61,590 nt of DNA, from NCBI GenBank assembly GCA_903891085.1, contig CAITDJ010000067.1:1-61590 (forward strand). Direction: 5' to 3'. The notes under the pieces were generated by a model that was given only the letters and a program-made list of their open reading frames with translations, was not told the origin of the DNA and did no database searches. This stretch comes from an uncultured Bacteroidota bacterium (lineage in GTDB: Bacteria; Bacteroidota; Bacteroidia; Bacteroidales; F082). Shown in pieces: positions 36,100 through 45,510 of the stretch (positions are counted from its first letter, which is position 1; every line of letters starts with the position of its first letter). Made by a program: the position numbers and the translations under genes.

Positions 36100-37570
36100 T
36101 TGCAGGCGATGGGACAGGACCATTTGTTTTCACTGTAACCGGTTCGCTCACCTCGATACGTACCTGAAGTCCGAGTTTGCGGCCTTCTGTTTTCATCAGC
36201 TCGTAAGCATCCTCATAGTTGTTGCCGATCACTCCATCGAGGATAGCTTCGCGGATGGCGGTTTTGATAATTCCCACCTCGATGCCCGGTCTGATCCCAA
36301 AAACCTCAATAATGACATCGCCGCTAACCGGTGGCTGCCAGTTGCGGATATTGTCCTTCGCCTCAATTTCCTTCAGTTTGCGCCTGACTAACTGAAAATT
36401 ATCGCGGTATTTTTTTACTTTATAATCATTTTTAGAGGTGATATCGGCATCGCACAACAACATCAGGCTATCGATGTCATCACCGGCATCGAACAATAAA
36501 CGCCTGACAGCCGAGTCGGTAACGATTTCCTGTGCCAGCACAATCGGACGCAGATGTAACAACACCAGTTTCTGCACAAACTTCATCTTTTCGTTTTGTG
36601 GCATGCGCAGGTTCTTGAATATCACCGGAACCATTTTGGCTCCACGAAACTCATGTCCGTGGAAAGTCCAGCCCTGGACGGGGTCGAATTTTTTGGTGAC
36701 CGGTTTGGCTATATCGTGCAGTATGGCAGCCCATCGCAGATACAGATCATTGCTTTTATGTGCAAGGTTATCGAGCACTTCAAGGGTGTGGTAAAAATTA
36801 TCTTTATGTCCTTTTCCCTGCACCATTTCGACGCCTTGCAAGGCCACCATCTGCGGGAAAATATGATGCAACAGCCCCGTATCGTATAACAATTTGAATC
36901 CAACGGAAGGCCGGGCAGAAAGAATAATATTATTCAGTTCATCCGTGATCCGTTCCTCAGAAACAATTTTAATGCGGTTCTTATTGCGCGTAATGGCATC
37001 GAGCGATTGTTTTTCGATGGTGAACCCCAGTTGCGAAGCGAATCGAATTGCCCGCATCATCCGCAGTGGATCGTCGGAATAGGTGATATCAGGATCGAGC
37101 GGTGTGCGTAGTATCTTTGCATGCAAATCGAGCTGGCCTTCGAAGGGATCGACCAAATCGCCGAAAGTAAGTTGATTGAGGCTGATTGCCAGGGTATTGA
37201 TGGTGAAATCGCGCCGGTTCTGATCGTCGACGAGCGTTCCGTCTTCGACCATAGGCTTGCGGCTGTAGTGGTGATACGATTCCTTACGCGCCCCTACAAA
37301 CTCAACTTCCATGTCCTTGAACCGCAGCATCGCCGTTCCAAACTGTCCGTAAAACTTCACTTCGGTGCCTCTGCCCAATTTCTTTGCAATATGTCCGGCC
37401 ACTTCAATTCCACTTCCAACCACCACAATATCTATATCTTTTGATTCACGTTTTAACAAAATATCACGCACAAAACCACCAATTACGTATGCTTTCACGT
37501 TCATCTCATCACAAACCTGCGAAATGACCTGAAAGAGTTTCCCCGAAATATGTGTCTTTAGGTTTTGCAT
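36080..37570 (-). CDS. cca: CCA tRNA nucleotidyltransferase / poly(A) polymerase family with HD domain
   Basis: 496 residues. The nucleotidyltransferase head has VIGGFVRDILLKRESKDIDIVV with the two metal-binding Asp (DID). The motif RRDFTINTLAI (about 118-129) and the PLRMMRAIRFASQLGF arm motif follow. An HD hydrolase domain has KGHKDNFYHTLEVLDNL and AILHDIAKPVTK with the HD pair. The C-terminal ~50 residues are less conserved (KTNGPVPSPANDETNE tail). It adds or repairs the CCA end of tRNA. It is cotranscribed with miaA. Confidence 0.93.
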   Translation of the reverse strand: MQNLKTHISGKLFQVISQVCDEMNVKAYVIGGFVRDILLKRESKDIDIVVVGSGIEVAGHIAKKLGRGTEVKFYGQFGTAMLRFKDMEVEFVGARKESYHHYSRKPMVEDGTLVDDQNRRDFTINTLAISLNQLTFGDLVDPFEGQLDLHAKILRTPLDPDITYSDDPLRMMRAIRFASQLGFTIEKQSLDAITRNKNRIKIVSEERITDELNNIILSARPSVGFKLLYDTGLLHHIFPQMVALQGVEMVQGKGHKDNFYHTLEVLDNLAHKSNDLYLRWAAILHDIAKPVTKKFDPVQGWTFHGHEFRGAKMVPVIFKNLRMPQNEKMKFVQKLVLLHLRPIVLAQEIVTDSAVRRLLFDAGDDIDSLMLLCDADITSKNDYKVKKYRDNFQLVRRKLKEIEAKDNIRNWQPPVSGDVIIEVFGIRPGIEVGIIKTAIREAILDGVIGNNYEDAYELMKTEGRKLGLQVRIEVSEPVTVKTNGPVPSPANDETNE

Positions 37571-37744
37571 CTGATTGCAAAAGTATCAAAATCCTGTATA
37601 TTTGATGGTCATTTAGTTGCGGGCAGTAATCTGAAATGGAATTATTTCACTGTAACAGGCTGATGCTGGATTAGTCATGTGTTTGAATTTTTTGAGCGTT
37701 GCCATTGACAGTTTGGGTTTTTATATAAACAACAAAGCATTTAT

Positions 37745-38083
37745 ATGACATATAATCAATCTATTGCAAACAAAATACGTGAACGGCTCGCCGACTTACC
37801 CAATATTACGGAGAAGGAAATGATGGGTGGCATTGCCTTTATGCTGAACGACAAAATGTGCGTTGGGGTGATAAAAGATGAAATGATGTGTCGGATTGAC
37901 CCGCTGAAATTTGAGGAAGCGATCGAACAACGCGGTTGCCGCCCGATGGATTTCACGGGTAGGGTGATGAAAGGCTGGATCTTTGTGGATCATGATGGCA
38001 TGAGAAACGCTGATGAATTTGAACACTGGATCAGGTTATCGCTTGCGTACAATGTATCGGCCAAAAAATCGAAAAGAAAGTAG
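37745..38083 (+). CDS. TfoX N-terminal domain protein
   Basis: 112 residues covering a single TfoX_N domain. The pattern EKEMMGGIAFMLNDKMCVGVIKDEMMCRIDP with a later PMDFTGRVMKGWIFVD is characteristic. The domain is found in competence regulator TfoX (Sxy), but stand-alone copies are common and of unknown role. The tail is basic (SAKKSKRK). It is isolated between the cca gene and a repeat region. Confidence 0.88.
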   Translation: MTYNQSIANKIRERLADLPNITEKEMMGGIAFMLNDKMCVGVIKDEMMCRIDPLKFEEAIEQRGCRPMDFTGRVMKGWIFVDHDGMRNADEFEHWIRLSLAYNVSAKKSKRK

Positions 38084-38544
38084 GTCTTTTCGTTATATAA
38101 GCCCTTTATCGGTCAGGGTATTTCGGGAGTGGGAAGTGGGAAGTGGGAAGTGGGAAGTTCGGAGTTCCCTGCCCGACGGTCAGGCGGGGGAGTGAACTAC
38201 CTGCCAGGCTGCGCCAGCAGACGGGAAGTGCGGAGTTGAAAATTCGGCAATTTGAGAATTTGAAAATTTGAAAATTTGAAAATTTGAAAATGGACAAACC
38301 AACAACAAGCTACTACTGACCAGCAACCATTGTTATATCCAATTTGCATTTTGACTTTGCATTTTGAATTTTTCATTTGCCTTCACTTTCATGCTTAGGT
38401 TGATTTCTGTTAGGATTTTTACTTGAACAGCATCCTAAAGTTGTTAAATAAAACCCTTATTTCGTGTTATTTGCATGATAAAACTTTCAGATTGAAATTT
38501 AATTTCAGTTTATTGCTATATTTATGCCGTTGTAACTAAGGCTG
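38084..38544. other. Repeat-rich intergenic region between TfoX-like and acyltransferase genes
   Basis: About 460 bases without a credible ORF. The left half is the tandem-repeat mosaic. At 38340-38377 is a copy of the TTTGCATTTTGACTTTGCAT-type element that recurs several times at 39.5-39.9 kb. The last 140 bases look like ordinary promoter DNA. Confidence 0.7.
38125..38290. repeat. Low-complexity tandem repeats downstream of the TfoX-like gene
   Basis: Four exact tandem copies of GGGAAGT (38131-38158) and five of TTTGA(A/G)AA (38251-38290) flank a GC-rich segment with inverted words (CTGCCCGACGGTCAGGCGG). AGT(T/G)CGGAGTT words occur here too and recur near 39.4-39.7 kb. Confidence 0.85.
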
Positions 38545-39369
38545 ATGAAGTATATCGATATTGATAAGTCAATCAGAGAGAGCAAGTCGAAAACGCTCGG
38601 CATGCTCCCTGCTTTTGTTATAAAACTACTGAAAAAGATTATCCGGCAGGACCAGCTGAACAGCATACTGGATGAACTGAAAGATTGCGAAGGAGTTGAT
38701 TTTCACAACAAAATAATTGAGAAATTTAATCTGACCCTCGAGATTGAAGGAATCGAAAACCTGCCCGAAAACAGCAAATGTTTCTTTGCTTCGAACCATC
38801 CCTTTGGGGTAGTCGATGGGCTGATGCTCACCAAAATTGTATTTGATAAATACGGCACTTTCAGGGCGATTGGTAACGATGCTTTTATGTTTATCCCTAA
38901 CCTGCGCCCGTTTATTGCAAGTGTGAATGTGTATGGACGCAGCTCGAAAGAAAGTATCCTGGCCCTGAAGGAAATTTACGATTCAACCCTGCCTATCACC
39001 CATTTCCCCGCCGGCATGGTTTCGCGTATATACCGATGGAGAGTGCAGGACAGTGTCTGGCACAAGAGTTTTATTTCGAAAGCCATCAGCTCGCAACGCG
39101 ATATCGTACCCTTCTATTTTTATGGCCGTAACTCCAACTTATTTTATGCCGTGAATCTGCTGCGCCGTTTGCTGTTTATCGACACCAATATTGAACTCGC
39201 CCTGCTGCCGCACGAAATGTTTAACAAAAAGAACAAAACCATCAAAGTGCGGATCGGCAAACCGATTTCGCACAAAAAATTTGATTCACCCCTCACCCAT
39301 CGGCAATGGGCACAGTATGTGCGCGGGCTGGTGTATGGGCTCAGGAACAACGAAACGGAAGACGAATAG
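38545..39369 (+). CDS. PlsC-like acyltransferase (lysophospholipid or amino-lipid type)
   Basis: 274 residues. The acyltransferase motif I is ASNHPFGVVDGLML (about 87-100), with His and Asp five residues apart rather than the canonical four, as in Bacteroidota NHPxGxxDG-type acyltransferases. The glycine-proline motif III equivalent is THFPAGMVSRI. There is no membrane helix of note. It may acylate lyso-phospholipids, or act like GlsA in glycine-lipid synthesis; sequence alone does not decide and no glsB neighbour is seen. The gene is bracketed on both sides by the same families of low-complexity repeats. Confidence 0.8.
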   Translation: MKYIDIDKSIRESKSKTLGMLPAFVIKLLKKIIRQDQLNSILDELKDCEGVDFHNKIIEKFNLTLEIEGIENLPENSKCFFASNHPFGVVDGLMLTKIVFDKYGTFRAIGNDAFMFIPNLRPFIASVNVYGRSSKESILALKEIYDSTLPITHFPAGMVSRIYRWRVQDSVWHKSFISKAISSQRDIVPFYFYGRNSNLFYAVNLLRRLLFIDTNIELALLPHEMFNKKNKTIKVRIGKPISHKKFDSPLTHRQWAQYVRGLVYGLRNNETEDE

Positions 39370-39960
39370 TTCGGAGTTCGGAGTGAACTAAAGTGCGGAG
39401 TTGATAAAACTGGTGGCTAGTGACTGGCGACTGGTGGCTATTAGCTTGAAACCTGAAACTCCTGAAACTTGAAACAAACAAGTATCCAACAACAAGAAAC
39501 CAGCAACAAGTATCCAGTAACAAGTAACCAGCCTTTTGTGTCTAATTTGCATTTTGACTTTGCATTCTGCATTTTGAATTTTCCAGACAAGCAACCAGCA
39601 ACAAGTAACCATCCTTGTTTTGTCTATTTTGCATTTTGACTTTGCGTTTTTCAAGTTCGGATTAGCCTGCCTCGGCGGCACGACGAGGAGCTAAAGTTCG
39701 GAGTTGAAATGACGAGTAACCAGCGTCCAGAAACCAGCAACAAGTAACCATCCTTTTTTGTTTATTATGCATTTTGACTTTGCATTCTACATTTTGAATT
39801 TTCCAGACTAGCAACAAGTAACCAGTAACCAGCCTTTTTTAACCAATTTGCATTTTAACTTTGAATTTTGCATTTTCCAAACCAGCAACCAGTAACCAGT
39901 AACAAAATGACAAGCGACCAGTAACAAGAAACCCTATCCAAGCACATCAAAATTCTAATT
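39370..39960. repeat. Mosaic of short dispersed repeats (three word families)
   Basis: Three degenerate families alternate. Family A is AACCAGCAACAAGTAACCAG-like, at about 39488-39533, 39591-39614, 39721-39751, 39808-39834 and 39879-39933. Family B is TTTGCATTTTGACTTTGCAT-like, at about 39543-39588, 39624-39656, 39762-39806 and 39843-39879. Family C is AGTTCGGAGTT, near 39367-39404, 39654-39660 and 39692-39706. Unit lengths and order vary, so it is neither a CRISPR array nor a simple satellite. Confidence 0.85.
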
Positions 39961-40079
39961 CATTTGTTCTAACTTCTGGCAAGTCAAAATAATAAGTAAC
40001 CTGTTTTCTTCAAGAAACCCACTAATTTCCTGTATTTTTGCATCCTGAAACATTTTCAGCACTTAATAGCACTTTATAC
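39961..40079 (+). promoter_or_regulatory. Probable promoter region of the DEAD-box gene
   Basis: A TATTTTTG -7 element lies at 40033-40040, 40 bases before the preferred ATG 40080; no clean -33 TTG is seen. Confidence 0.4.
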
Positions 40080-41222
40080 ATGTCTTTCAACACATTGGGT
40101 TTATCCCCGTCTCTCCTGAAAACACTGGCAAACCAACACTACATCCAGCCTTATCCCATTCAGCAGCAAGCCATTCCGGCCATTTTAAATAAAAAAGATG
40201 TGCTGGGCATCGCAAAAACAGGTTCAGGAAAAACGGCAGGCTATGTACTGCCCATACTCATGAACCTGCAATGGATTCCTTCCTCTAAAAACAGGCATAT
40301 CAGGGTATTGGTGTTGGTGCCAACCCGTGAACTGGCGATGCAGGTGCGTGAGGTTTTTGAAGTTTTCAGCCGCGATCTTCCCGAAAGGATAAAATCGCTG
40401 GCGGTGTTTGGCGGTGTTTCCATCAATCCGCAGATGATGGCTATGCAGGGTGTAAATATTTTAATTGCCACACCCGGCAGGCTGCTCGAACTGGTCAAAT
40501 CGAATGCCGTACATCTGAATGAGATTGATACACTGGTGCTTGACGAAGCCGATAAAATGCTCAATCTCGGTTTTCGTGAAGAAATGAACCGCATCTTTGC
40601 CTTTTTGCCCGAAAAGCGTCAGAACCTGCTGTTTTCGGCAACCTTGAGTGATGATGTAACCAATATCAATCAATTCCTGTTGCATGATCCGCTGGTTATT
40701 AAAATTGATTCGGAAGAAGATAATATCGACCTGATTTCGCAACTGGCATATTTTGTTACGGATGAAAAAAAAGGTCCCTTGTTGCGATACCTGATCAAAC
40801 ACAACGAAATGGAACAGGTGCTGGTTTTTACATCCTCGGTTTTTTCTGCCGACAATGTGGCCCTGAAACTTCGTAATAACGGTATTGAAGCCCGGTCGAT
40901 GCACAGCAAGAAGAGTCAGGAACTGCGATCGGAAACAATGCGCAAATTCAAAACAGGCGAACTGCGCGTGATGGTGGCTACTGATCTGATATCGAGGGGT
41001 ATAGATATACAGTTTTTGCCGCATGTGATCAATTACGAACTGCCGCGTTCACCCAAAGACTATATTCACCGTATCGGCAGAACAGGTCGTGCCGAATCGC
41101 CCGGTGAAGCCATTTCTTTTATCACACCCGATGACCAGCACCATTTCAAAGTCATCCAGAAAAAGATGGGTAAATGGGTGACCATGATCGATAGTGACGG
41201 AATCAACCTCCATGGCTTCTAA
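40080..41222 (+). CDS. DEAD-box ATP-dependent RNA helicase
   Basis: About 380 residues. The frame opens at a TTG (40038) that lies inside a -7 promoter element, so ATG 40080 (MSFNTLGLSPSLLKTL) is preferred. Motifs: Q motif PYPIQQQ, I AKTGSGKT, Ia PTRELAMQ, TPGR, II DEAD, III SAT, then ATDLISRGIDI and HRIGRTGRA. It lacks the long basic tail of the RhlE-type protein encoded near 22 kb and ends soon after the second RecA domain. General RNA remodelling is likely; the specific target is unknown. Confidence 0.93.
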   Translation: MSFNTLGLSPSLLKTLANQHYIQPYPIQQQAIPAILNKKDVLGIAKTGSGKTAGYVLPILMNLQWIPSSKNRHIRVLVLVPTRELAMQVREVFEVFSRDLPERIKSLAVFGGVSINPQMMAMQGVNILIATPGRLLELVKSNAVHLNEIDTLVLDEADKMLNLGFREEMNRIFAFLPEKRQNLLFSATLSDDVTNINQFLLHDPLVIKIDSEEDNIDLISQLAYFVTDEKKGPLLRYLIKHNEMEQVLVFTSSVFSADNVALKLRNNGIEARSMHSKKSQELRSETMRKFKTGELRVMVATDLISRGIDIQFLPHVINYELPRSPKDYIHRIGRTGRAESPGEAISFITPDDQHHFKVIQKKMGKWVTMIDSDGINLHGF

Positions 41223-41278
41223 CAAAATTCCGTTCTCAATTTAGAACCAAACTATATTGCCTCAAATTGTCCGGATTC

Positions 41279-41310
41279 TTGCTTCTATATGTCCTTTAGT
41301 GGTACCTTTA
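41279..41310 (+). promoter_or_regulatory. Candidate promoter of the GH5 gene
   Basis: TTG (41279-41281) and TACCTTTA (41303-41310) are 21 bases apart, close to the Bacteroidota consensus, about 60 bases before the GH5 start. Confidence 0.4.
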
Positions 41311-41370
41311 CTGCTTTGATTATAAGGATCATAATTGATTAATTACTTGATATTCAACAATATTCATTTC

Positions 41371-44076
41371 ATGAAAATACAAAAACTGATTTTTCTGATT
41401 TCGGCGGCAGCATTATTGTTTTCCTCCCCTTCCATCGCCCAGGGATATCTGCACGCTTCAGGAAAATACATTTATGATGCAAACAATCAGGAAGTAATCC
41501 TGCGAGGCATTGGCACCGGCAACTGGATGATTAATGAGGGCTATATGATGAGGTCTTCAAACATAGCAGGCACCCACACTGAATTCCGCAACAAACTCAC
41601 ATCTACCATCGGTGAAACGAATACAGCTGCTTTTTATGAATCGTGGCTCGACAATCATTTTACCAAACGCGACCTCGATTCGATGAAAGTATGGGGATTC
41701 AACAGTGTGCGGGTAGCCATGCATTACAAATGGTTTACCATGCCCATCGAAGACGAGCCTGTTGTTGGTCAGGATACCTGGTTCGAATCGGGTTTTGTCC
41801 GTATCGATACCTTATTGAAATGGTGCACTCAGAACCAGATGTATCTGATCCTCGATTTACATGGCGCACCCGGCGGACAAGGTCACGACCGAAATATCTC
41901 AGATTACGATCCGACAAAACTGTCACTTTGGGAAAGTTCCGAAAACAGACGCAAAACTGTGGCACTTTGGGCGAAACTCGCTGAACGATACGCCGAAGAA
42001 CCGTGGATTGGCGGTTACGATATGATCAATGAACCCAACTGGGATATTCCAAACGGCACCCTGCTGAAACAACTGTATGTGCAGATTACCAATGCCATCA
42101 GGGCGGTCGATAACAACCACATCATCATTGTTGAAGGAAATTGGTTTGCCAACGATTACACCGGACTCACCCCACCCTGGGACAACAACCTGGTTTATAG
42201 TTTTCATAAATACTGGAACCCGAATACACTGTCAGCCATTACCTGGATGATCAATCTTCGCAACACACACAATATTCCAATCTGGTTGGGCGAAACCGGT
42301 GAGAATTCGAATGTATGGTTCACCAGTTTAATCGCCTTGTGTGAATCGAAGAAAATCGGTTGGTCGTGGTGGCCGGTGAAAAAAGCCGGAATCAACAATG
42401 TTTTTCAGGCACCAACCAACAAAAACTATGACAACCTGATCAGTTACTGGACAACCGGTTTGCCTGTTGTTACTCCTTCGCAGGCGTATAGTGCGGTGAT
42501 GCAATGGTCTCAAAACCATAAAGCTGAAAATTGCACCGTCAAATATGATGTGATCGATGCCATGATGCGACAACCATTTTCGACTGAAACAAAGCCGTTT
42601 ATTATCTCACAACCGGGTGAAAAAATATTTTTTGCCAATTATAATCTTGGCCGGAACAACTATGCCTATTCCGATGCCGATACAGCCAATACAGGCAGCA
42701 ACGGAACATGGAACCAGGGCTGGGAATACAGGAACGACGGTGTGGATATTGAAGCATGTCAGGACACCGTAGCAGGCAACCTGGGATACAGTGTGGGCTG
42801 GGTGATTGCTGGTGAGTGGATGGAATATACACTCGTATCAGATTCGGTAGCAGCCTACACGGTTGAATTCCGCTCAGCTGCATTGGGAAGTGGCGGCAGT
42901 ATCAGATTGGCCAATAATGGCACTGACATTTCTCCTACTGTAGTTCTTCCCTCAACAGGTGGATGGAAGACATGGAAAACATCCAGCATCGGAAGTATCA
43001 TTTTACCTGCCGGAACAAACAAAATCAGGGCTTATGCCGACAAGGCAGGCTCAAACCTGAATTATTTCTCATTTATAAACCCCGTTTCGGTTAATCAGGT
43101 GAGTTTTGGTTTTTTAACCGGCCAAACCACCGAAGACGGTTCAAAGGTTTTAATAACACTTAATAAACCAATCACATCTTTTGCGGCTACCGTGAGTGAT
43201 TTTGCATTCACCATCAATAATGTGAGTGCGGTCATCACAGGTGTTGAGCAAAATCCTGAGGCTGAAAATGGGATGATACTTACGATCGAATCAACGGTAA
43301 AATATGGTGATGCCCTGAGACTCAGTTACACAGGCTCCGCGATAAGTTCAGGACAACAGCTACTACAGGGTTTCAATTCGAAAGTCGTAAGAAACACACT
43401 GCCATTCAGTTATACCGTTCCCTGCAAAATTGAAGCGGAAGAATTCGCCTTTAACAACGGATTTCAGATGGAAGACTGTACCGACACAGGCGGTGGTCAG
43501 GATGCAGGATATGCCAATTCAGGCGATTATCTTGATTATACCATTTTCGTCCGTACAGCAGGAGAATATACAGTTGATTTCCGGGTTGCATCGATTTATT
43601 CAAATGGCAGGGTAGATTTGAAATTGGGTGATGGCGCTACCTTCACCACCCTGAAATCCATCGCGTTTGCCAACACAGGAGGCTGGCAGACGTGGAAAAA
43701 CCAGACATTTAACGTGCAGCTTCCGGCCGGAAGTTTTACCTTCCGGATTTTTGTTACAGCCGGCGAGTTTAATATCAATTGGTTCAAAATTCTTCAGGCT
43801 ACCGGTGTACCTTCAAACACTGGGGTTGAGACTTTCAATATTCAACCCAATCCTTCCAACGGAAAATTTCAGTTGACTTCAAACTCAACGTATGCAGGTT
43901 CAACAAGGATTTCGATTTTCGATCTGAATGGCAGTCTGGTTTTATCGAGATGGATCGATGGTCCCGTTTCATCAAAAGAAGAATTTGATTTACAATTTGT
44001 TAATAAAGGGATTTATTTCATCAAAATCGAAACTGAGAAAGGAACGCATATATTAAAAATTGTGAAAAATTCATAA
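41371..44076 (+). CDS. T9SS-exported GH5 glycoside hydrolase with two CBM6-like modules
   Basis: About 901 residues. ATG 41371 begins a clean signal peptide (MKIQKLIFLISAAALLFSSPSIAQ); the frame opens at 41335. Residues ~30-375 are a GH5 barrel, with acid/base Glu221 in YDMINEPNW and nucleophile Glu308 in WLGETGEN. A CBM6-like module (about 410-560; DGVDIEACQD..., VIAGEWMEYTL) follows, then an Ig-like/SwmB-type module (about 565-680), then a second CBM6-like module (about 685-805; AGYANSGDYLDYTI). The end is a type A T9SS sorting domain (FNIQPNPSNGKF...GIYFIKIETEKGTHILKIVKN). It should be a secreted or surface-attached glucan/mannan-type hydrolase; exact substrate unknown. Confidence 0.92.
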   Translation: MKIQKLIFLISAAALLFSSPSIAQGYLHASGKYIYDANNQEVILRGIGTGNWMINEGYMMRSSNIAGTHTEFRNKLTSTIGETNTAAFYESWLDNHFTKRDLDSMKVWGFNSVRVAMHYKWFTMPIEDEPVVGQDTWFESGFVRIDTLLKWCTQNQMYLILDLHGAPGGQGHDRNISDYDPTKLSLWESSENRRKTVALWAKLAERYAEEPWIGGYDMINEPNWDIPNGTLLKQLYVQITNAIRAVDNNHIIIVEGNWFANDYTGLTPPWDNNLVYSFHKYWNPNTLSAITWMINLRNTHNIPIWLGETGENSNVWFTSLIALCESKKIGWSWWPVKKAGINNVFQAPTNKNYDNLISYWTTGLPVVTPSQAYSAVMQWSQNHKAENCTVKYDVIDAMMRQPFSTETKPFIISQPGEKIFFANYNLGRNNYAYSDADTANTGSNGTWNQGWEYRNDGVDIEACQDTVAGNLGYSVGWVIAGEWMEYTLVSDSVAAYTVEFRSAALGSGGSIRLANNGTDISPTVVLPSTGGWKTWKTSSIGSIILPAGTNKIRAYADKAGSNLNYFSFINPVSVNQVSFGFLTGQTTEDGSKVLITLNKPITSFAATVSDFAFTINNVSAVITGVEQNPEAENGMILTIESTVKYGDALRLSYTGSAISSGQQLLQGFNSKVVRNTLPFSYTVPCKIEAEEFAFNNGFQMEDCTDTGGGQDAGYANSGDYLDYTIFVRTAGEYTVDFRVASIYSNGRVDLKLGDGATFTTLKSIAFANTGGWQTWKNQTFNVQLPAGSFTFRIFVTAGEFNINWFKILQATGVPSNTGVETFNIQPNPSNGKFQLTSNSTYAGSTRISIFDLNGSLVLSRWIDGPVSSKEEFDLQFVNKGIYFIKIETEKGTHILKIVKNS

Positions 44077-44148
44077 GTATTCTTGACATTTTATGCGGCA
44101 ATATCAGTGGAGATATTGTAATTTTATTGTCTGAAATAAACTCTTACC

Positions 44149-45417
44149 GTGACGAATGTTACAAATTCGTGTGTATTCCGCAGCACCGTTTTTCAGATAA
44201 AAATAGGTTTTCTGTTTGTTTTCCTTCATTGTTGTTACCTGCACACTTCTGCACAGTTTTTAGGTTTTTATATCAATAATGAAAGTGACCGGGCAAGTTT
44301 CAGGTTTGAACTGATCAATAACCTCATTGTAGTGCCTGTTGTGATAAACGACACGAATAAACTGAACTTTATTCTCGACACCGGTGTAAGGGCTACCATT
44401 CTGACTGACAATACAGTAACGAACTTCGACCTGACAAATTGCCGGCCAGTGCATATTGTTGGTGCCGGAATCATCAATGAGGTGGAAGCATTTGTGGTGA
44501 GCTGTACTATCTTTAGTTTACACGGTATTTCTTCACCGGGATTATCCCTCGTTGTCTTAAAAGAGGATTATCTGCATCTTCAGAATCACCTTGGAATTCC
44601 AATACATGGCATACTTGGTTACGACTTTTTTAGTCAGTTTGTCGTGAAAATTGACTACGAAGGAAAAATAATTACAGTGATCAGGTCCGACATTTTCAAA
44701 CCTAAAAAATCATATAAAGAAAACGATATTGATATCATCCTTGGGCGTCCGTATATCAACACTGAGGTAGTGCAGCACAACGGATCGGTTTTGAATGCAA
44801 AACTATTGATTGATACTGGTGCCAGCCATGCCATTATGCTCGAAACTGACAGCGATTCTGCCATATCGATTCCTGAAAATAAGATTGAAACCATTGTAGG
44901 CTGGGGTCTGGGTGGCGAATTGACCGGTGAACTAAGTCGTATTGATAGTTTATATATTTCCGGTTTTTCGTTTCATGACGTGCTCTGTACTTTTACCTCT
45001 GCCTATAGCCAAACGCTTATTGATAAAATACCGGACCGGAAAGGATCGCTGGGCGGAGAGTTATTGGGAAAGTTCACCATTGTGCTGGACTATAAAAACA
45101 AGAAAGCCTATTTTCGGAAAAATGCAGGTATAAAAAGGGAATTTGTTTACAATATGAGTGGCATCGATTTGATTGCCACTGGAACAAATTTCAAACTTTT
45201 CAAGGTAATACACATTATTCCCGGTTCGCCGGCAGCCCTGGCCGGTGTTAAAAACGGAGATCTGATACTGGGGATAAACGGGCAAATGGTGACAGAAATG
45301 TCGATTCAGGAGGTGAATGGTTTTTTCAGGACACGTCCTAAAAACAGAATTAAACTGCTCATCCTGCGTGATCATAGTCTGGAAAATATCAGTTTCCGCC
45401 TCAAAAGATTAGTCTGA
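44149..45417 (+). CDS. Exported tandem retropepsin-like aspartic protease with PDZ domain
   Basis: 422 residues from a GTG start (no ATG in frame nearby gives a signal peptide). The N-terminus has a hydrophobic signal (IGFLFVFLHCCYLHTSAQ). Two aspartic-protease-like lobes each carry a DTG: Asp77 in FILDTGVRATIL and Asp222 in LLIDTGASHAIM. Each is followed by a hydrophobic-hydrophobic-Gly segment (GILGYDFF, SLGGELLGKF). A PDZ domain occupies about 335-415 (IIPGSPAALAGVKNGDLILGINGQ). The tandem arrangement could form an intramolecular pepsin-like active site. Activity and substrate are inferred. Confidence 0.85.
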   Translation: MTNVTNSCVFRSTVFQIKIGFLFVFLHCCYLHTSAQFLGFYINNESDRASFRFELINNLIVVPVVINDTNKLNFILDTGVRATILTDNTVTNFDLTNCRPVHIVGAGIINEVEAFVVSCTIFSLHGISSPGLSLVVLKEDYLHLQNHLGIPIHGILGYDFFSQFVVKIDYEGKIITVIRSDIFKPKKSYKENDIDIILGRPYINTEVVQHNGSVLNAKLLIDTGASHAIMLETDSDSAISIPENKIETIVGWGLGGELTGELSRIDSLYISGFSFHDVLCTFTSAYSQTLIDKIPDRKGSLGGELLGKFTIVLDYKNKKAYFRKNAGIKREFVYNMSGIDLIATGTNFKLFKVIHIIPGSPAALAGVKNGDLILGINGQMVTEMSIQEVNGFFRTRPKNRIKLLILRDHSLENISFRLKRLV

Positions 45418-45510
45418 TTTCCAATTTTCCGGGTAGTTGGAAATTCACTACATATAGGTATCTGCAGTCAAAGACCGCTCCCCTACTTTTACCACAAAAA
45501 ACAGATACTT

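Noticed and set aside
39488..39933. CRISPR-like array from the repeated AACCAGCAACAAGTAACCAG words
   Set aside because: Repeat copies differ in length and sequence, spacing is irregular, the intervening DNA is itself repeated (family B words), and no cas genes are near.
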